From contig PGZF01000007.1 of assembly GCA_002840125.1 (NCBI GenBank), positions 62,001-126,000 of the forward strand: DNA of 64,000 nucleotides. Direction: 5' to 3'. Positions 31,190 to 41,429 of the stretch are shown here, one piece after another. Below the pieces are notes generated by a model. That model ran no database searches. It was not told the DNA's origin and saw only the letters and a program-made list of their open reading frames with translations. The translations under genes were made by a program, and so were the position numbers. Positions within the stretch are counted from its first letter, which is position 1; each line of letters starts with the position of its first letter. The DNA comes from Gammaproteobacteria bacterium HGW-Gammaproteobacteria-15 (lineage in GTDB: Bacteria > Pseudomonadota > Gammaproteobacteria > Enterobacterales > Alteromonadaceae).

Positions 31190-31797
31190 TATAACTCCTG
31201 AAAGGCTTGCAGTTGTTGCTGCATCACATCAACTTTGGCTGCCAATTCACTGACTGCGCTACTAAACCGCGTCATCTCAATAGCAGTGGGGGTTAATTGC
31301 AGTTCATCTTGTGCCAGTTCAGTACTAAGCTGATGCAAAGCTGTGGTTTTATCACTCAGATACTGGTGTATATGGCGTAAGCTCAGCGCAATTTTATGCG
31401 CGCTGGCATCACCGACATAAGCAGACAGTGTTTGCTGCCAGTCTGGATCAAGTTGCTGGAAAAAATGGCTGTACTGCTGCGCAACCTGAATATCGCCGTC
31501 TATCTGCAATGCATCGGCTTTTATCAGCCGGGTTAGCTGGCTGGGGTCACGTAGCAAACGCAGGCTGGCTAAATCAGTTTCTATTGCACAATCTACGGTT
31601 TCGTCATGCTGGTTAAATAAAATGCCCTGAGCGCTGGCACTAAGTACCAGCGTAACCGGCCACTCCCGTAGCCGGAACGATAACTGCTTACCATATAAAC
31701 GGTTAAGCCTGCCTGCAGCCAGAGGATCCATAGCAATTAACCTGGCCATGGTTTTTTCTGCCACGGCGCACAGTAGCTGGGGCAGTAAAGGTAACAT
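31189..31797 (-). CDS. ubiJ: Ubiquinone biosynthesis accessory factor UbiJ
   Basis: 202 aa with an N-terminal SCP2 lipid-binding domain and a C-terminal coiled coil ([16 protein letters not shown] at the end). UbiJ holds the hydrophobic ubiquinone intermediates for the Ubi enzyme complex. It lies exactly between ubiE and ubiB with one-base overlaps on both sides, as in E. coli, which is the main evidence for the name since the sequence is poorly conserved. Confidence 0.9.
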   Translation of the reverse strand: MLPLLPQLLCAVAEKTMARLIAMDPLAAGRLNRLYGKQLSFRLREWPVTLVLSASAQGILFNQHDETVDCAIETDLASLRLLRDPSQLTRLIKADALQIDGDIQVAQQYSHFFQQLDPDWQQTLSAYVGDASAHKIALSLRHIHQYLSDKTTALHQLSTELAQDELQLTPTAIEMTRFSSAVSELAAKVDVMQQQLQAFQEL

Positions 31798-32552
31798 CAG
31801 AATTTATAGCCCCGGTGCAATGCTACTATGCCGCCGGTCAGGTTGTGGTAGCTGATTTCGGCAAAACCGGCGTCCTGCATCATGCTTTTCAGCGTTTCCT
31901 GATCCGGATGCATACGGATAGACTCAGCCAGGTACTGATAGCTTTCTTTGTCGTTGGCAACCAGCTGGCCAATAGTGGGCAGTAGTTTAAACGAGTACAG
32001 ATCGTACACCTTGCTTAGCCATTGCTGTTCTGGTTTAGAGAACTCCAGCACCAGCAAACGGCCACCTGGCTTTAATACCCGGAACATAGAACGCAGTGCT
32101 GCGTCTTTATCCGTTACGTTTCGTAAACCAAAACCAATACTGATAATGTCAAAACTGTTATCGGCAAAGGGCAGGGCTTCGGCATTGGCCTGCACATAGT
32201 CAATATTGTTGACTAAACCCAGGTCACGCAGTTTGTCGCGGCCCACATTAAGCATAGAGGCATTAATATCTGCCAGTACAACCTTACCTGTTGGCCCAAC
32301 CCGTTTAGAAAACAATGCTGTGATATCACCGGTACCACCGGCAAGATCAAGCACTTGTTGGCCCGGGCGTACACCGCTGCAGTCGATAGTGAACCGTTTC
32401 CACAGCCGGTGAATGCCAAGCGACATTAAGTCGTTCATCACATCGTATTTGGCGGCGACGGAGTGAAACACATTCGCTACCATTGACACCTTCTGCTCGG
32501 CGGCAACGGTTTTAAAGCCAAAGTGCGTAGTGTTAGGGTTCTGATCTGTCAT
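31797..32552 (-). CDS. ubiE: Ubiquinone/menaquinone biosynthesis C-methyltransferase
   Basis: 251 aa, matching E. coli UbiE (251) from [16 protein letters not shown] onward. The frame extends 20 codons upstream without similarity. SAM-binding motif I is [15 protein letters not shown] and the UbiE signatures [16 protein letters not shown] and [17 protein letters not shown] are intact. It methylates the quinone ring. First gene of the ubiE-ubiJ-ubiB-tat run. Confidence 0.96.
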   Translation of the reverse strand: MTDQNPNTTHFGFKTVAAEQKVSMVANVFHSVAAKYDVMNDLMSLGIHRLWKRFTIDCSGVRPGQQVLDLAGGTGDITALFSKRVGPTGKVVLADINASMLNVGRDKLRDLGLVNNIDYVQANAEALPFADNSFDIISIGFGLRNVTDKDAALRSMFRVLKPGGRLLVLEFSKPEQQWLSKVYDLYSFKLLPTIGQLVANDKESYQYLAESIRMHPDQETLKSMMQDAGFAEISYHNLTGGIVALHRGYKF

Positions 32553-32634
32553 GCTGCAGGCCTGTTGGCGAAGAAATGTGGCTAGTGTAAAAGATAAAGC
32601 TGCGCCAGCCAACTTATCTGTTGGCTTTTATAGC

Positions 32635-33708
32635 CTAAGCAGGCAGAGCCAGCATAGTTTCGCTGGCAACCTGATTACGGCCGCGCTGTTTGGCCAGTGT
32701 TAATACGTCGGTAGTGCGTGCTAAAAACTGATACCAGTTTTCACTGTGCTGATACAAAGATACACCTAATGAAATCGTTACTTTGGGTAAGGCTTTCTTA
32801 CTGCGGGCTGAGACAAAACGCAGTTTTTCCACACCGCGGCGCACCTGTTCCGCAATTTCACTGGCGCTGCGTAAATCGACATCCGGCAACAGGATCAGAA
32901 ACTCTTCTCCGCCCGCCCGTACCGGTATGCCACTGCTTTGCACATAACTGCTGATTTTACGAGCTACTTTCGACAAAATAACGTCACCAATAGCACTGCC
33001 ATAATCCTGGTTAAAGCGGCTGAAATGGTCCAAATCTATGGCAATGGCGGCAACGCGCCGGCCAGGTTGCTCAGTAAACCATAACTCCAGTTGGTGCTGC
33101 ATTGCCGAGCGGTTATATAAGCCGGTTAGCGGATCCAACTGCCGTTGTAACTTAAGTTGCTCCAGTTCATGCCGTAACTGATGGCTTTGCTGGTTGGCTT
33201 GTTCCAATTGCTGTTGCAACTGATACTGGCCGGAGCGGAACTCCTGCGTTTGCTGGCGCAGTTGTTCAACCGCTGAAAGGATATTCTCGCCATTTTGCTG
33301 TTGTTGCTGCAATTGCAGTAAGCTGAAATCCAGCTGTTGCAGGTAATCGGCAACTTGCTCGGCAGCAAGATCAGTATAACCGGTAAGGCGGCTGACAATA
33401 CCCGAGGCATCCTGCAGCAGTTGTTCTTGTTGTGGGTTGGCCGGGGTGAGATAACGGCTATATAAATCCGCCATAATAAAGTCATCAAACGGAGTTTTCG
33501 CACTCAGCTTATGTTCAATAGCAGTGCACAGCCCAGCGTGATGACCGCTGATATAATCGTAGCACACAGCATAATTTACCGGATGAGCTGCAAGGCCGGC
33601 ACGCTGTAAAAAAACTTTTACCTGCGCGGCTTTCTCGCTGGCTTGTTCCAGTGAATCCTGATACTTCATAAGACCACGTATAACTCCGCTTGCAGGCTCC
33701 TGTATCAT
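32635..33708 (-). CDS. Cytoplasmic diguanylate cyclase without I-site
   Basis: 357 aa from the first ATG; an ATG at 33669 (13 codons in) is equally possible. The N-terminal about 120 residues (HPVNYAVCYDYISGHHAGL, then RYLTP) form a helical domain shared by a group of gammaproteobacterial cyclases. A glutamine-rich coiled coil (125-190) follows. The GGDEF domain has an intact GGEEF loop (266-270). The I-site position reads QSSG instead of RxxD, so feedback inhibition should be lost. No membrane segment. It precedes ubiE by 82 bp and may share its promoter. Confidence 0.9.
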   Translation of the reverse strand: MIQEPASGVIRGLMKYQDSLEQASEKAAQVKVFLQRAGLAAHPVNYAVCYDYISGHHAGLCTAIEHKLSAKTPFDDFIMADLYSRYLTPANPQQEQLLQDASGIVSRLTGYTDLAAEQVADYLQQLDFSLLQLQQQQQNGENILSAVEQLRQQTQEFRSGQYQLQQQLEQANQQSHQLRHELEQLKLQRQLDPLTGLYNRSAMQHQLELWFTEQPGRRVAAIAIDLDHFSRFNQDYGSAIGDVILSKVARKISSYVQSSGIPVRAGGEEFLILLPDVDLRSASEIAEQVRRGVEKLRFVSARSKKALPKVTISLGVSLYQHSENWYQFLARTTDVLTLAKQRGRNQVASETMLALPA

Positions 33709-33953
33709 GCCTGAATTGTTAACGAATGCATCGCTAAGCCCATAGTACGCGATTCTATGCGACAGGCAACAGCTCTGTCTGACAAAAAAACACAGCTGTT
33801 GAATTTAACATCAGATTGGCCGGATTATCGACACTCCGCCAACCATACTTTGGTAGTAAAAACGGTAAAAAGCAGCTTTGTCTGGTTTAGTTGCCTGTAA
33901 TCTGTGAATAAAGCAGATACAATCGAAGCGTCTTTTTTGTGGGAATAACCAAA

Positions 33954-35699
33954 ATGAAAACCACTGTAAATATTAAATCACTGTTTTTAACTGTAATGTG
34001 TACAGTTTTATTGTCGGCGTGTGCAACAACGGCGCACAATAGTGACCAGCAGTTTACCGAACTGGCAAAACAACTGTGGCAGGCGCAACAGCAACTAAAT
34101 GAAACAGCGCCGGGTGAGCTGACCGATATGTCGCCACAGGCGCTGGAGCAGCGCCACCAGCAGCGTCTCGGCTGGCAGGCCCGGCTGCAACAGGTTAATG
34201 TGAAAACGTTGTCTGAACAAAACCAGATTAACCATGCCATTTTAGCCTATCGTCTGGCCGATCAAATTGATGAATACCGCTTTGGTGCTCATTTAATGCC
34301 GTTAACATCAGAATCCGGCTTTCATACCAACCTTGGCTTTATGGTGCAGCGTGGCAGCTTTAAAACGGCAGCCGATTATCAGCACTATCTGCAAAAACTC
34401 GCTGCCATTCCCCGTTATATGCAGCAGCAAACTGACTGGATGAAGCAAGGTCTGGCCAAAGGCGTAACCCAACCTAAGGCTGTGCTGAAAGGCTTTGAAC
34501 AAAGCATTATTTCCTATGTTGTACAGGACCCGACGCAAAGCGTGTTCTACCAACCTTTTAACCGTAAACCGGCATTTATCAGCGAAACTGAATGGCAGCA
34601 GCTTACCGCTCAGGCCGTGGAGCAGATTACACAGGCAGTAAACCCGGCCTATCAGGCGTTTTATGATTTTATGGTTAATGAGTATCTGCCCGGCGCCAGA
34701 GACACTATTGCTGCCAGCGCTTTACCAGATGGCGCAGCGTTTTACCAAAACCGGCTGGAGCATTACACCACACTAAAGCTGACACCACAGCAGGTACATC
34801 AAACCGGCCTGGATGAGGTAAAGCGCATCCGGGCACAAATGCAGCAGGTAATTGATCAGCTTGGCTTTACCGGCAGCTTTGCTGAGTTTATTCAGTACTT
34901 GCGTACCGATCCGCAGTTTTATGCCAAAACTCCTGATGAGTTGATGCGCTATGCGGCTTATCTGGCGAAAAAAGCTGATGCCGAACTGCCAAAATTATTT
35001 AAAACTCTGCCGCGCACACCTTATGGTGTAGTGCCGGTACCGGCAGAAATTGCCCCGAAATACACGACTGGCCGCTATTCAGGGCCGACGCGTGATGATC
35101 AGGCTGGTTTCTACTGGGTGAACACTTACGCGCTGGACCGCAGGCCACTATACGAAATGGAAGCACTGACTCTGCACGAAGCTGTGCCGGGCCATCATTT
35201 ACAGATTGCACTGGCGCGTGAGCATGCCGAATTGCCAGATTATCGTCGCAGCTTTTATACCTCAGCGTTTGGCGAAGGCTGGGGGTTGTACGCTGAGTAT
35301 CTGGGGCTGGAAATGGGCTTTTATCAGGAACCCTACAGCAATTTTGGCCGCCTGACCTATGAAATGTGGCGTGCTGCACGGCTGGTGGTTGATACCGGTA
35401 TGCATACCATGGGCTGGAGCCGTCAGCAGGCGATAGATTTTCTGGCGCAGAACACTGCTTTATCGATGCATAACGTAACAACCGAAATAGACCGCTATAT
35501 CAGCTGGCCGGCACAGGCGCTGTCTTATAAGTTGGGTGAAATTACCATTAAGCAGCTGCGCGCTGAAGCCGAGCAGGCATTGGGCGAGCGCTTTAATGTG
35601 CGCGAGTTTCATGACGTGGTGCTGAGTAATGGCAGCGTGCCGCTGGCAGTGCTGGAACAGCAGGTGCGTGCTTACATTGCCCGCCAGCAAAAAAGTTAG
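33954..35699 (+). CDS. DUF885 family lipoprotein, putative zinc peptidase
   Basis: 581 aa, started at the ATG at 33954 (GGAAT upstream) to give a lipoprotein signal with lipobox LLSAC (Cys23). The DUF885 catalytic block HEAVPGHH is at 408-415, a variant HExxxGHH zinc motif, followed by FGEGWGLYAEYLGLEMG with the third glutamate ligand. Proteins of this family behave as carboxy- or oligopeptidases; no substrate is known for this one. It should sit on the periplasmic side of an envelope membrane. Single gene, with the small TM protein 45 bp downstream. Confidence 0.88.
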   Translation: MKTTVNIKSLFLTVMCTVLLSACATTAHNSDQQFTELAKQLWQAQQQLNETAPGELTDMSPQALEQRHQQRLGWQARLQQVNVKTLSEQNQINHAILAYRLADQIDEYRFGAHLMPLTSESGFHTNLGFMVQRGSFKTAADYQHYLQKLAAIPRYMQQQTDWMKQGLAKGVTQPKAVLKGFEQSIISYVVQDPTQSVFYQPFNRKPAFISETEWQQLTAQAVEQITQAVNPAYQAFYDFMVNEYLPGARDTIAASALPDGAAFYQNRLEHYTTLKLTPQQVHQTGLDEVKRIRAQMQQVIDQLGFTGSFAEFIQYLRTDPQFYAKTPDELMRYAAYLAKKADAELPKLFKTLPRTPYGVVPVPAEIAPKYTTGRYSGPTRDDQAGFYWVNTYALDRRPLYEMEALTLHEAVPGHHLQIALAREHAELPDYRRSFYTSAFGEGWGLYAEYLGLEMGFYQEPYSNFGRLTYEMWRAARLVVDTGMHTMGWSRQQAIDFLAQNTALSMHNVTTEIDRYISWPAQALSYKLGEITIKQLRAEAEQALGERFNVREFHDVVLSNGSVPLAVLEQQVRAYIARQQKS

Positions 35700-35744
35700 C
35701 TATACAGTCTGGCAGCAACCGGAATAAACAGGAAGTAAAGCCGC

Positions 35745-36239
35745 ATGGTGTGGATGTTGTTGATAGGCGTGTTAGTTTTAGTGTTGCTGTACATACTGTG
35801 GCAGATGGAGCTGATTGGTAAAACAAACAAAAGCCTGCAAGCTAAGTTGCAACAACGTGAGCATGAATTATTGCGTATGCAGCAGGCGGTGTTTCAGCTG
35901 GCCGAGCAGCAAAAAATGCTGCTTGAACAGCGGCTAAGCAAGCTGGTAGTGGAGTCGCGGTTAAGTAAGCAGGAAATGGCGGCGATACAATTGATATGTC
36001 AGTTATTACCGCTGGTTACCCGCGAATTCTGTAGCAAGGCGGTACCGGCACAACAAACCATTAAATTGTATTTACGTCAGCATAAAACGCTGGAGTTTGG
36101 TCAACTGGAATTGATGATGATAAAGCATAGCCGCCTTACGGCATTATGGCAGAACAACAGCCTGATATCGTATTTGCAGTTATGTACCGTTGCCGTAGCG
36201 CTGGCAGAAGAAACTCAGGCGCAGCTTAACAGCGCCTGA
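35745..36239 (+). CDS. Small membrane-anchored coiled-coil protein of unknown function
   Basis: 164 aa: one N-terminal membrane helix (VWMLLIGVLVLVLLYILW), then a heptad-like coiled coil with many Gln/Leu (about 25-75), and a C-terminal helical domain rich in Leu and Gln. AGGAAG precedes the ATG. I do not recognise the family. It may be co-transcribed with the DUF885 lipoprotein. Its stop codon lies in the terminator hairpin at 36213-36241. Confidence 0.65.
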   Translation: MVWMLLIGVLVLVLLYILWQMELIGKTNKSLQAKLQQREHELLRMQQAVFQLAEQQKMLLEQRLSKLVVESRLSKQEMAAIQLICQLLPLVTREFCSKAVPAQQTIKLYLRQHKTLEFGQLELMMIKHSRLTALWQNNSLISYLQLCTVAVALAEETQAQLNSA

Positions 36240-36241
36240 GT
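36213..36241. terminator. Bidirectional terminator between convergent genes
   Basis: ACTCAGGCGC (36213-36222) and GCGCCTGAGT (36232-36241) form a perfect 10-bp stem with a 9-nt loop. On the minus strand the stem is followed by T-rich sequence (TTCTTCTG), and on the plus strand by TCGTATT. It overlaps the stop codon of the gene at 35745 and lies 7 nt from the stop of the convergent gene at 36248. Confidence 0.7.
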
Positions 36242-36247
36242 TCGTAT

Positions 36248-36478
36248 TCAGTGTCGTAGAATAACGCTGGGCTCGGTGTCTATCTGCCCTTCAATATCAA
36301 TAGCGGCTATTTTGCCATCTGCTGTCAGCACCGCAAGGTTACCTTCGGCCATATGGCGAACGAACAATAAATCGTAACCAAATCGCTGTAACTCAGCGAC
36401 AGAAAACTTTTGTGCCAGATTAAGATCTTCCCAGAAATAATGTATATCCTTATCCATCTGGCGCCGTTCGTGTGTCAT
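36248..36478 (-). CDS. Small hypothetical protein, 76 aa
   Basis: The ATG at 36478 follows GGAG at 6-8 nt, so it is preferred to the TTG four codons up that contains part of that ribosome-binding site. The acidic protein starts MTHERRQMDKDIHYFWEDL and contains SVAELQRFGYDLLFVRH and a short beta-like end (IAAIDIEGQIDTEPSVILR). No family recognised; it looks like a conserved small cytoplasmic protein of this lineage. Confidence 0.65.
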   Translation of the reverse strand: MTHERRQMDKDIHYFWEDLNLAQKFSVAELQRFGYDLLFVRHMAEGNLAVLTADGKIAAIDIEGQIDTEPSVILRH

Positions 36479-36532
36479 GTCAGGCTCCAACTACCAGGGA
36501 TAACAGGTTTCAGGTTACATCAGGTATGCGGA

Positions 36533-36991
36533 TCAGACAAGCTGCATTATGGTTTGCCATTGCGCTTCGTTAACCGGCATAACAGAAAGCCTGCTGCCTT
36601 TTTGTACAACAGGCAGCCCACTGAGCTTAGCCGAGCTTTTTAGTTTGTCCAGCGAAATTATCGCCGGCAGTTTGCGTTCAAATACCAGATCAACGGCTAT
36701 CCAGCGTGGGTTATCTGGTGAAGATTTACTGTCAAAATAAACACTTGCCGAATTAAACTGGCTGGGATCAGGGTAAGCCGGGCGCACAACTCTGGCAATA
36801 CCAGCTACTCCGATCAGTTTGCAACTGGAGTGGTAGATAAACACCTTATCGTCTAGCTTCACACCGTCACGCAGCATATTACGCGCCTGATAATTGCGCA
36901 CGCCTTCCCATACTATTGCTGTGTCGGGGGCATTGGCAAAATCATCAATACTGCATTCAGACGGTTCTGTTTTAAATAACCAATAAGCCAT
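36533..36991 (-). CDS. EVE domain protein
   Basis: 152 aa from [18 protein letters not shown], the standard opening of EVE/thymocyte-nuclear-protein-1 homologues; the frame extends 12 codons further up into the tesB leader. [13 protein letters not shown] and [18 protein letters not shown] are the conserved blocks of this PUA-like fold, which binds modified bases in nucleic acids. Its cellular role in bacteria is not settled. Divergent from tesB, whose start is 70 bp away. Confidence 0.9.
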   Translation of the reverse strand: MAYWLFKTEPSECSIDDFANAPDTAIVWEGVRNYQARNMLRDGVKLDDKVFIYHSSCKLIGVAGIARVVRPAYPDPSQFNSASVYFDSKSSPDNPRWIAVDLVFERKLPAIISLDKLKSSAKLSGLPVVQKGSRLSVMPVNEAQWQTIMQLV

Positions 36992-37061
36992 CTTTGCTGA
37001 TCTCCGTAGTTTGCGGCAGAATATCATTATATTTTACCGCAACGGAACAGAAGGTGGGGCT

Positions 37062-37931
37062 ATGAGTCAGGTATTACAGAATTTGCTGGCATTACTGAAA
37101 CTGGAAACCATAGAGCAGGGGCTGTATCGAGGCCAAAGCCAGGATTTGGGTTTTAAGGCGGTATTTGGTGGCCAGGTGATGGGGCAGGCATTATCTGCAG
37201 CAAAAGAAACCATGGCCGAAGAGCGCAAAGTACATTCGTTTCATTCTTATTTTTTACGCCCTGGTGACGCCAGCAAGCCGATAGTATATGAAGTTGAAAA
37301 TATTCGTGACGGTAAAAGTTTTAGTACCCGCCGGGTAAGTGCCATTCAGTTTGGTAAACCGATATTTTATTTAACGGCGTCCTTTCAGGCAGAAGAAAGC
37401 GGTTTTGAGCATCAGGACTCCATGCCAACGGTTCCTGGCCCTGAGGAGCTGGTATCCGATCTGGAGTTTTATCAACAACACGCTGAGCTTATTCCCGATA
37501 GCCTGCGCAGCAAGTTTATTTGTGAAAAGCCGATTGAAATGCGCCCGGTGGATTTTCAAAACCCATTTAAGCCACAAATAAGTGCCGCTAAACGCTATGT
37601 TTGGTTTAAAGCCAATGGCGCTATGCCGGATGATTTACGCGTACATAAATATTTGCTGGCCTATGCATCTGATTTTAACTTTTTGCCTACGGCATTGCAG
37701 CCACATGGTAAGTCGTTTATGGCGCCTAATATGCAGGTAGCCACTATTGATCATGCCATGTGGTTTCATCAGGATTTCCGCTTCGACGACTGGTTGCTTT
37801 ATGCCGTAGACAGCCCCAGCGCGTCGGGCGGCCGTGGGCTGGTTCGTGGCCAGTTTTTTAACCGCGACGGTGTGCTGGTTGCTTCTACCATACAAGAAGG
37901 GGTTATCCGCGCTTACCCCACCAGCCGCTAA
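37062..37931 (+). CDS. tesB: Acyl-CoA thioesterase II
   Basis: 289 aa (E. coli TesB 286), a double hot-dog thioesterase that hydrolyses medium- and long-chain acyl-Co[13 protein letters not shown] and [12 protein letters not shown] mark the first repeat. [16 protein letters not shown] and [12 protein letters not shown] mark the second, including the catalytic Asp. The ATG at 37062 follows AGGTGGGG; the longer frame overlaps the EVE gene leader. It converges on plsB with a 4-bp stop-stop overlap. Confidence 0.94.
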   Translation: MSQVLQNLLALLKLETIEQGLYRGQSQDLGFKAVFGGQVMGQALSAAKETMAEERKVHSFHSYFLRPGDASKPIVYEVENIRDGKSFSTRRVSAIQFGKPIFYLTASFQAEESGFEHQDSMPTVPGPEELVSDLEFYQQHAELIPDSLRSKFICEKPIEMRPVDFQNPFKPQISAAKRYVWFKANGAMPDDLRVHKYLLAYASDFNFLPTALQPHGKSFMAPNMQVATIDHAMWFHQDFRFDDWLLYAVDSPSASGGRGLVRGQFFNRDGVLVASTIQEGVIRAYPTSR

Positions 37932-40369
37932 GGCGCTCTGGTGGATACAATGCTGTGGATGCTTTGCAGTACTTCATTGCGCAGTAAACGGCTGATGGTG
38001 TCTTTTAACTGATGCAACTGCGCGGTAGCGCTGACACGGCTTTGCTCATCGGTTTGAGTGTAGCCGTTGTCTTTAAGTGCATTGAGTAATGTACTAAATA
38101 GCTGTTTATCGTAGTATTCCGGCGCAGTAATACCATGCAGGCTTAACAGGCGCTGTGCCAGTTCATGGCTGTGCTTTTCCAGATCAGCGCGGCTTTGCGG
38201 CCCCTGATTTTCGATCAGCTGCAACACCATGGCATAGCGCTGTAACGTGTGCTCGGCATTGTTGGCCAGCAAGCTGAGCATAAAGTAACCATTACTGTGC
38301 TGTGTCGGTGCCCGGTACCTGTCGCCGTCTTGCTCCGCCAGCCCGCCAGCAACCAGATGCTGCAATATGCTACTGCAGTATGCCTCAACCGGGCTGATAT
38401 TAAGAAACAGCTCCTGTTGCAGCAATGGATACAACTGCTGTACCACGGCATCCAGCTGCTGCAGGCTGATATCCCGCTGATGCAGAATGCTGCTGGCAAT
38501 AATGGCTGGCAGCATAAATAAATGCAGCACGTTGTTACGATAATAACTGAGTAGTATCGCATTGTTGTCTGTCAGGCTGATTAACTGGCCAAAACTGTCA
38601 CTGTGTTGCTGCACTTTTTGCAGGCTAAGAGCATGCTCGATCAACTGCCCGGCAGACTCTTGCGGCAGCGTCATTTGCGTATGGTAAGGTGCGCCGCGCT
38701 GCAGCGCCAGATAGAAATCTATTTGCTGTTCCAGTTCAGTGCGCGTTAGTGTGTGTTTGTCTGTTGCCAATAAACACAGGGCTATCAGATTGATGCTGTT
38801 CAGCGCCGCAGCCTGATTAATTCGCTGCATCATGTTGTCGGCCAGTTGCGCAACTACCGGGTTGAGCCATTGCGGTTTTTGTACTTCCAGCGCATCTATA
38901 TCCTGCTTCCAGTCAGGTACATGCTGGTTCAGATAGTTATTCAGTGTTACAGGTTCGCCAAAGTTGACATAACCATAGCCGTAATCACGCAGGTTACGGA
39001 TGGCTTTTATCACACTCCAGGCCGATTCCTTCTGCTTGCCGGAGCCTTTTAACTCGCTCAGGTAAGTGTTTACTTCCATCACATGCTCGTAGCCAAGATA
39101 AACCGGTACCAGCGTCACCGGCCGCTCTATACCGCGCAGCATAGACTGCAACGTCATCGCCAGCATGCCGGTTTTCGGTTGCAGTAAGCGGCCGGTGCGG
39201 CTACGCCCGCCTTCGGTGTAATATTTTATTGAATAGCCTTTGCTGAACAACTGGCATAAGTATTCACGAAATACCGCAGAATACAGTTTATTACCGCTGA
39301 AACTGCGCCGGATAAAAAATGCGCCACCCCGGCGGAATATGGTGCCGGCAGGCCAGAAGTTCAGGTTAATACCGGCAGCAATATGCGGTGGTGCCAAGCC
39401 TTGCTGATAAATAACATAACTTAGCAGCAGGTAATCCATATGGCTGCGATGGCAGGGGATATAAACAATTTCATGGCCTTTTTGTGCCAGGTCACGCAGC
39501 ATATCAGCGTTATTTACCTTAATGCCGGTGTAGAGTTTATGCCATAACCAGCGCAGCACTCTGTCACCTACGCGCAGCGTTGATGCCCGGTAGTCGGCGG
39601 CAATTTCCAGCAGCAGTTTACGCGCTTCGTGCCGGGCGGCTTTTACCGGTATGCGCTTGGCTTTGGCTTCATCATCAATCGCTTTTTTCAGCGCGGGTGC
39701 TGCCAGCAAAGCATTAAATAACTGTGGGCGGTTAACCAGCTTAGGTCCGTTCGCAGCCAGGCGCTGACGATAAAAATGAAACCGCGACATACGCAGCAGC
39801 TTGTGTGCGGTTTGCTCGTCGCTGCCAAATTGTGCTGCCATTTGTTGTAGCGATACCGGGCGGCTAAACCGCACCAGGCTGTGGCGGCCGGATAGCAGCA
39901 CAATTAATAATTTTGCCAGCCAGTTGGGTGCATGCGCTTCACCTATCAGGCCTTTAATACTATTTTCTTTACCCGGTGCCCGGCCCCACAATAGTGATAC
40001 TGGTACCAATTGTGCGTTTAGCGCCGGATCAGCCAGATGGGCCTGCAGTAATGCCTGGCCCTGAGCCAGAGCCGTGGTTTTGCCACGTTTAAATAGCAGA
40101 GTATGCGGCTTTTCCAGAAACAACGTGCGCGGGTGCATGCTGCCGTTCAGGCTGACATTGTCATTTGGATCCGGCAGCGCCAACTTGGCACAAATACGCC
40201 TTATTGCTGCCAGATCTGCGGCAGATTCGGTGGTGCAGATATAAAACAGCGGGCGGCTGGTATCCAGTGCCAGCTCGGCAACCGGTTGCTCCGGAACAAC
40301 TTTGTACTTCAGTAATGGCCACATCGGCCATTTTAACAAGGCAGCAAATAACTTAACTGGCCGAAACAT
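37928..40369 (-). CDS. plsB: Glycerol-3-phosphate 1-O-acyltransferase
   Basis: 813 aa (E. coli PlsB 807), the inner-membrane enzyme that makes lysophosphatidic acid from acyl-CoA or acyl-ACP. The catalytic HX4D motif is H307-RSHM-D312 ([12 protein letters not shown]). [40 protein letters not shown] and [11 protein letters not shown] are the other acyltransferase blocks. Divergent from lexA, much as in E. coli, where dgkA intervenes. Confidence 0.96.
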   Translation of the reverse strand: MFRPVKLFAALLKWPMWPLLKYKVVPEQPVAELALDTSRPLFYICTTESAADLAAIRRICAKLALPDPNDNVSLNGSMHPRTLFLEKPHTLLFKRGKTTALAQGQALLQAHLADPALNAQLVPVSLLWGRAPGKENSIKGLIGEAHAPNWLAKLLIVLLSGRHSLVRFSRPVSLQQMAAQFGSDEQTAHKLLRMSRFHFYRQRLAANGPKLVNRPQLFNALLAAPALKKAIDDEAKAKRIPVKAARHEARKLLLEIAADYRASTLRVGDRVLRWLWHKLYTGIKVNNADMLRDLAQKGHEIVYIPCHRSHMDYLLLSYVIYQQGLAPPHIAAGINLNFWPAGTIFRRGGAFFIRRSFSGNKLYSAVFREYLCQLFSKGYSIKYYTEGGRSRTGRLLQPKTGMLAMTLQSMLRGIERPVTLVPVYLGYEHVMEVNTYLSELKGSGKQKESAWSVIKAIRNLRDYGYGYVNFGEPVTLNNYLNQHVPDWKQDIDALEVQKPQWLNPVVAQLADNMMQRINQAAALNSINLIALCLLATDKHTLTRTELEQQIDFYLALQRGAPYHTQMTLPQESAGQLIEHALSLQKVQQHSDSFGQLISLTDNNAILLSYYRNNVLHLFMLPAIIASSILHQRDISLQQLDAVVQQLYPLLQQELFLNISPVEAYCSSILQHLVAGGLAEQDGDRYRAPTQHSNGYFMLSLLANNAEHTLQRYAMVLQLIENQGPQSRADLEKHSHELAQRLLSLHGITAPEYYDKQLFSTLLNALKDNGYTQTDEQSRVSATAQLHQLKDTISRLLRNEVLQSIHSIVSTRAP

Positions 40370-40462
40370 AACTGACCCCCTGGAAAAAAGGCGCTTAGCA
40401 TAGCATGGAAGCGTTAGCGGGAAAATTGCCTGCTGCAGGCCATACTTGCATTTGCACTATGG

Positions 40463-40478
40463 CTGTATATACTGACAG
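40463..40478 (+). promoter_or_regulatory. LexA (SOS) box upstream of lexA
   Basis: CTGTATATACTGACAG fits the gammaproteobacterial LexA consensus CTGT-N8-ACAG exactly, 26 bp before the lexA ATG. A second half-palindrome CTGTACAG (40485-40492) follows but is not a full box. This supports autoregulation of lexA by a single operator, whereas E. coli lexA has two. Confidence 0.9.
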
Positions 40479-40504
40479 TATTCACTGTACAGGTAACCAG
40501 CACT

Positions 40505-41122
40505 ATGAGACCTCTGACACCAAGACAGGCAGAAATTCTGCAATTGATAAAAACTTATCAGCAAGATAGCGGTATGCCACCAACCCGGGCAGAGATCGCC
40601 CAGCAGTTAGGCTTTAAATCGGCAAATGCGGCTGAAGAACATTTAAAAGCGCTGGCAAAAAAAGGCGTCATTGAAATGATGCCTGGTACGTCCCGCGGTA
40701 TTCGTCTGGTAGACACCGACGAGCCTGAGCAACTGGGTTTGCCATTAATTGGTAAAGTGGCCGCAGGCCAGCCGATCCTGGCAACAGAGCATGTGCAGGA
40801 TTATTATCAGGTAGATGCCAACCTGTTTAAACCTCATGCTGATTTTTTGCTACGGGTACAGGGTATGAGTATGCAGGATATTGGTATCCTCGACGGTGAT
40901 TTGCTGGCCGTGCATAAAACCAGTCAGGCGCAGCCTGGTCAGGTTATTGTGGCCCGTGTAGATGAAGATGTTACCGTTAAACGGTTTCAGCGCGACGGCA
41001 GCACCGTATTACTGCAACCGGAAAATAAAAACTTTGACGTGATCAAAGTAGACTTACGCGCTCAGCATTTTGCCATTGAAGGCTTGGCTGTAGGCGTTAT
41101 TCGTAATGGCAGTTGGTTATAA
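40505..41122 (+). CDS. lexA: LexA repressor
   Basis: 205 aa SOS repressor. N-terminal winged HTH ([24 protein letters not shown]). The self-cleavage site is A87-G88 (VAAGQP) and the catalytic dyad S122 (MSMQDIGI) and K159 (VTVKRF), all intact, so RecA-stimulated autocleavage is expected. Preceded by a perfect LexA box. Confidence 0.97.
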   Translation: MRPLTPRQAEILQLIKTYQQDSGMPPTRAEIAQQLGFKSANAAEEHLKALAKKGVIEMMPGTSRGIRLVDTDEPEQLGLPLIGKVAAGQPILATEHVQDYYQVDANLFKPHADFLLRVQGMSMQDIGILDGDLLAVHKTSQAQPGQVIVARVDEDVTVKRFQRDGSTVLLQPENKNFDVIKVDLRAQHFAIEGLAVGVIRNGSWL

Positions 41123-41429
41123 TTTGTACTAACCTCAATAGGTTATTTGTTAACGGGTGCTGGTATGACCACTAAGGTTTGCCGGCGCTTTTGCTATTTA
41201 GGGGTTTACACTGAGACGGATTTGGATAATTCTTAGGCTTAAACTGATTAAAAAATAACAACAGGGTCAGTTTTTGGTTTCAGCGCTAGCCCCGAAACCA
41301 CAGGTAATAATAACAATAATAAACTGATGAAACTTCATACATGGGTTCGGTGTGGGTGGGTAAGAACCGTGTAGTACTGTGTACTTAGTTTCTGCAGTTT
41401 GCTTTGCAAAATGACAGAGGAGAAGTCCA
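41123..41429 (+). other. lexA-coxB intergenic region (307 bp)
   Basis: No ORF is supported. A weak stem TAACCT/AGGTTA (41130-41145) followed by TTTGTT may terminate lexA. An A/T-rich, AATAATAACAATAATAA-containing stretch lies in the middle (about 41308-41324). The last 20 bp carry AGAGGAG, the ribosome-binding site of the GTG-initiated coxB. The long leader probably holds the promoter of the oxidase operon, but I see no operator I can name. Confidence 0.5.

Noticed and set aside
41123-41429. Small RNA or short gene in the lexA-coxB gap
   Set aside because: No ORF with a start site, no strong hairpin and no recognisable RNA family could be found by eye.
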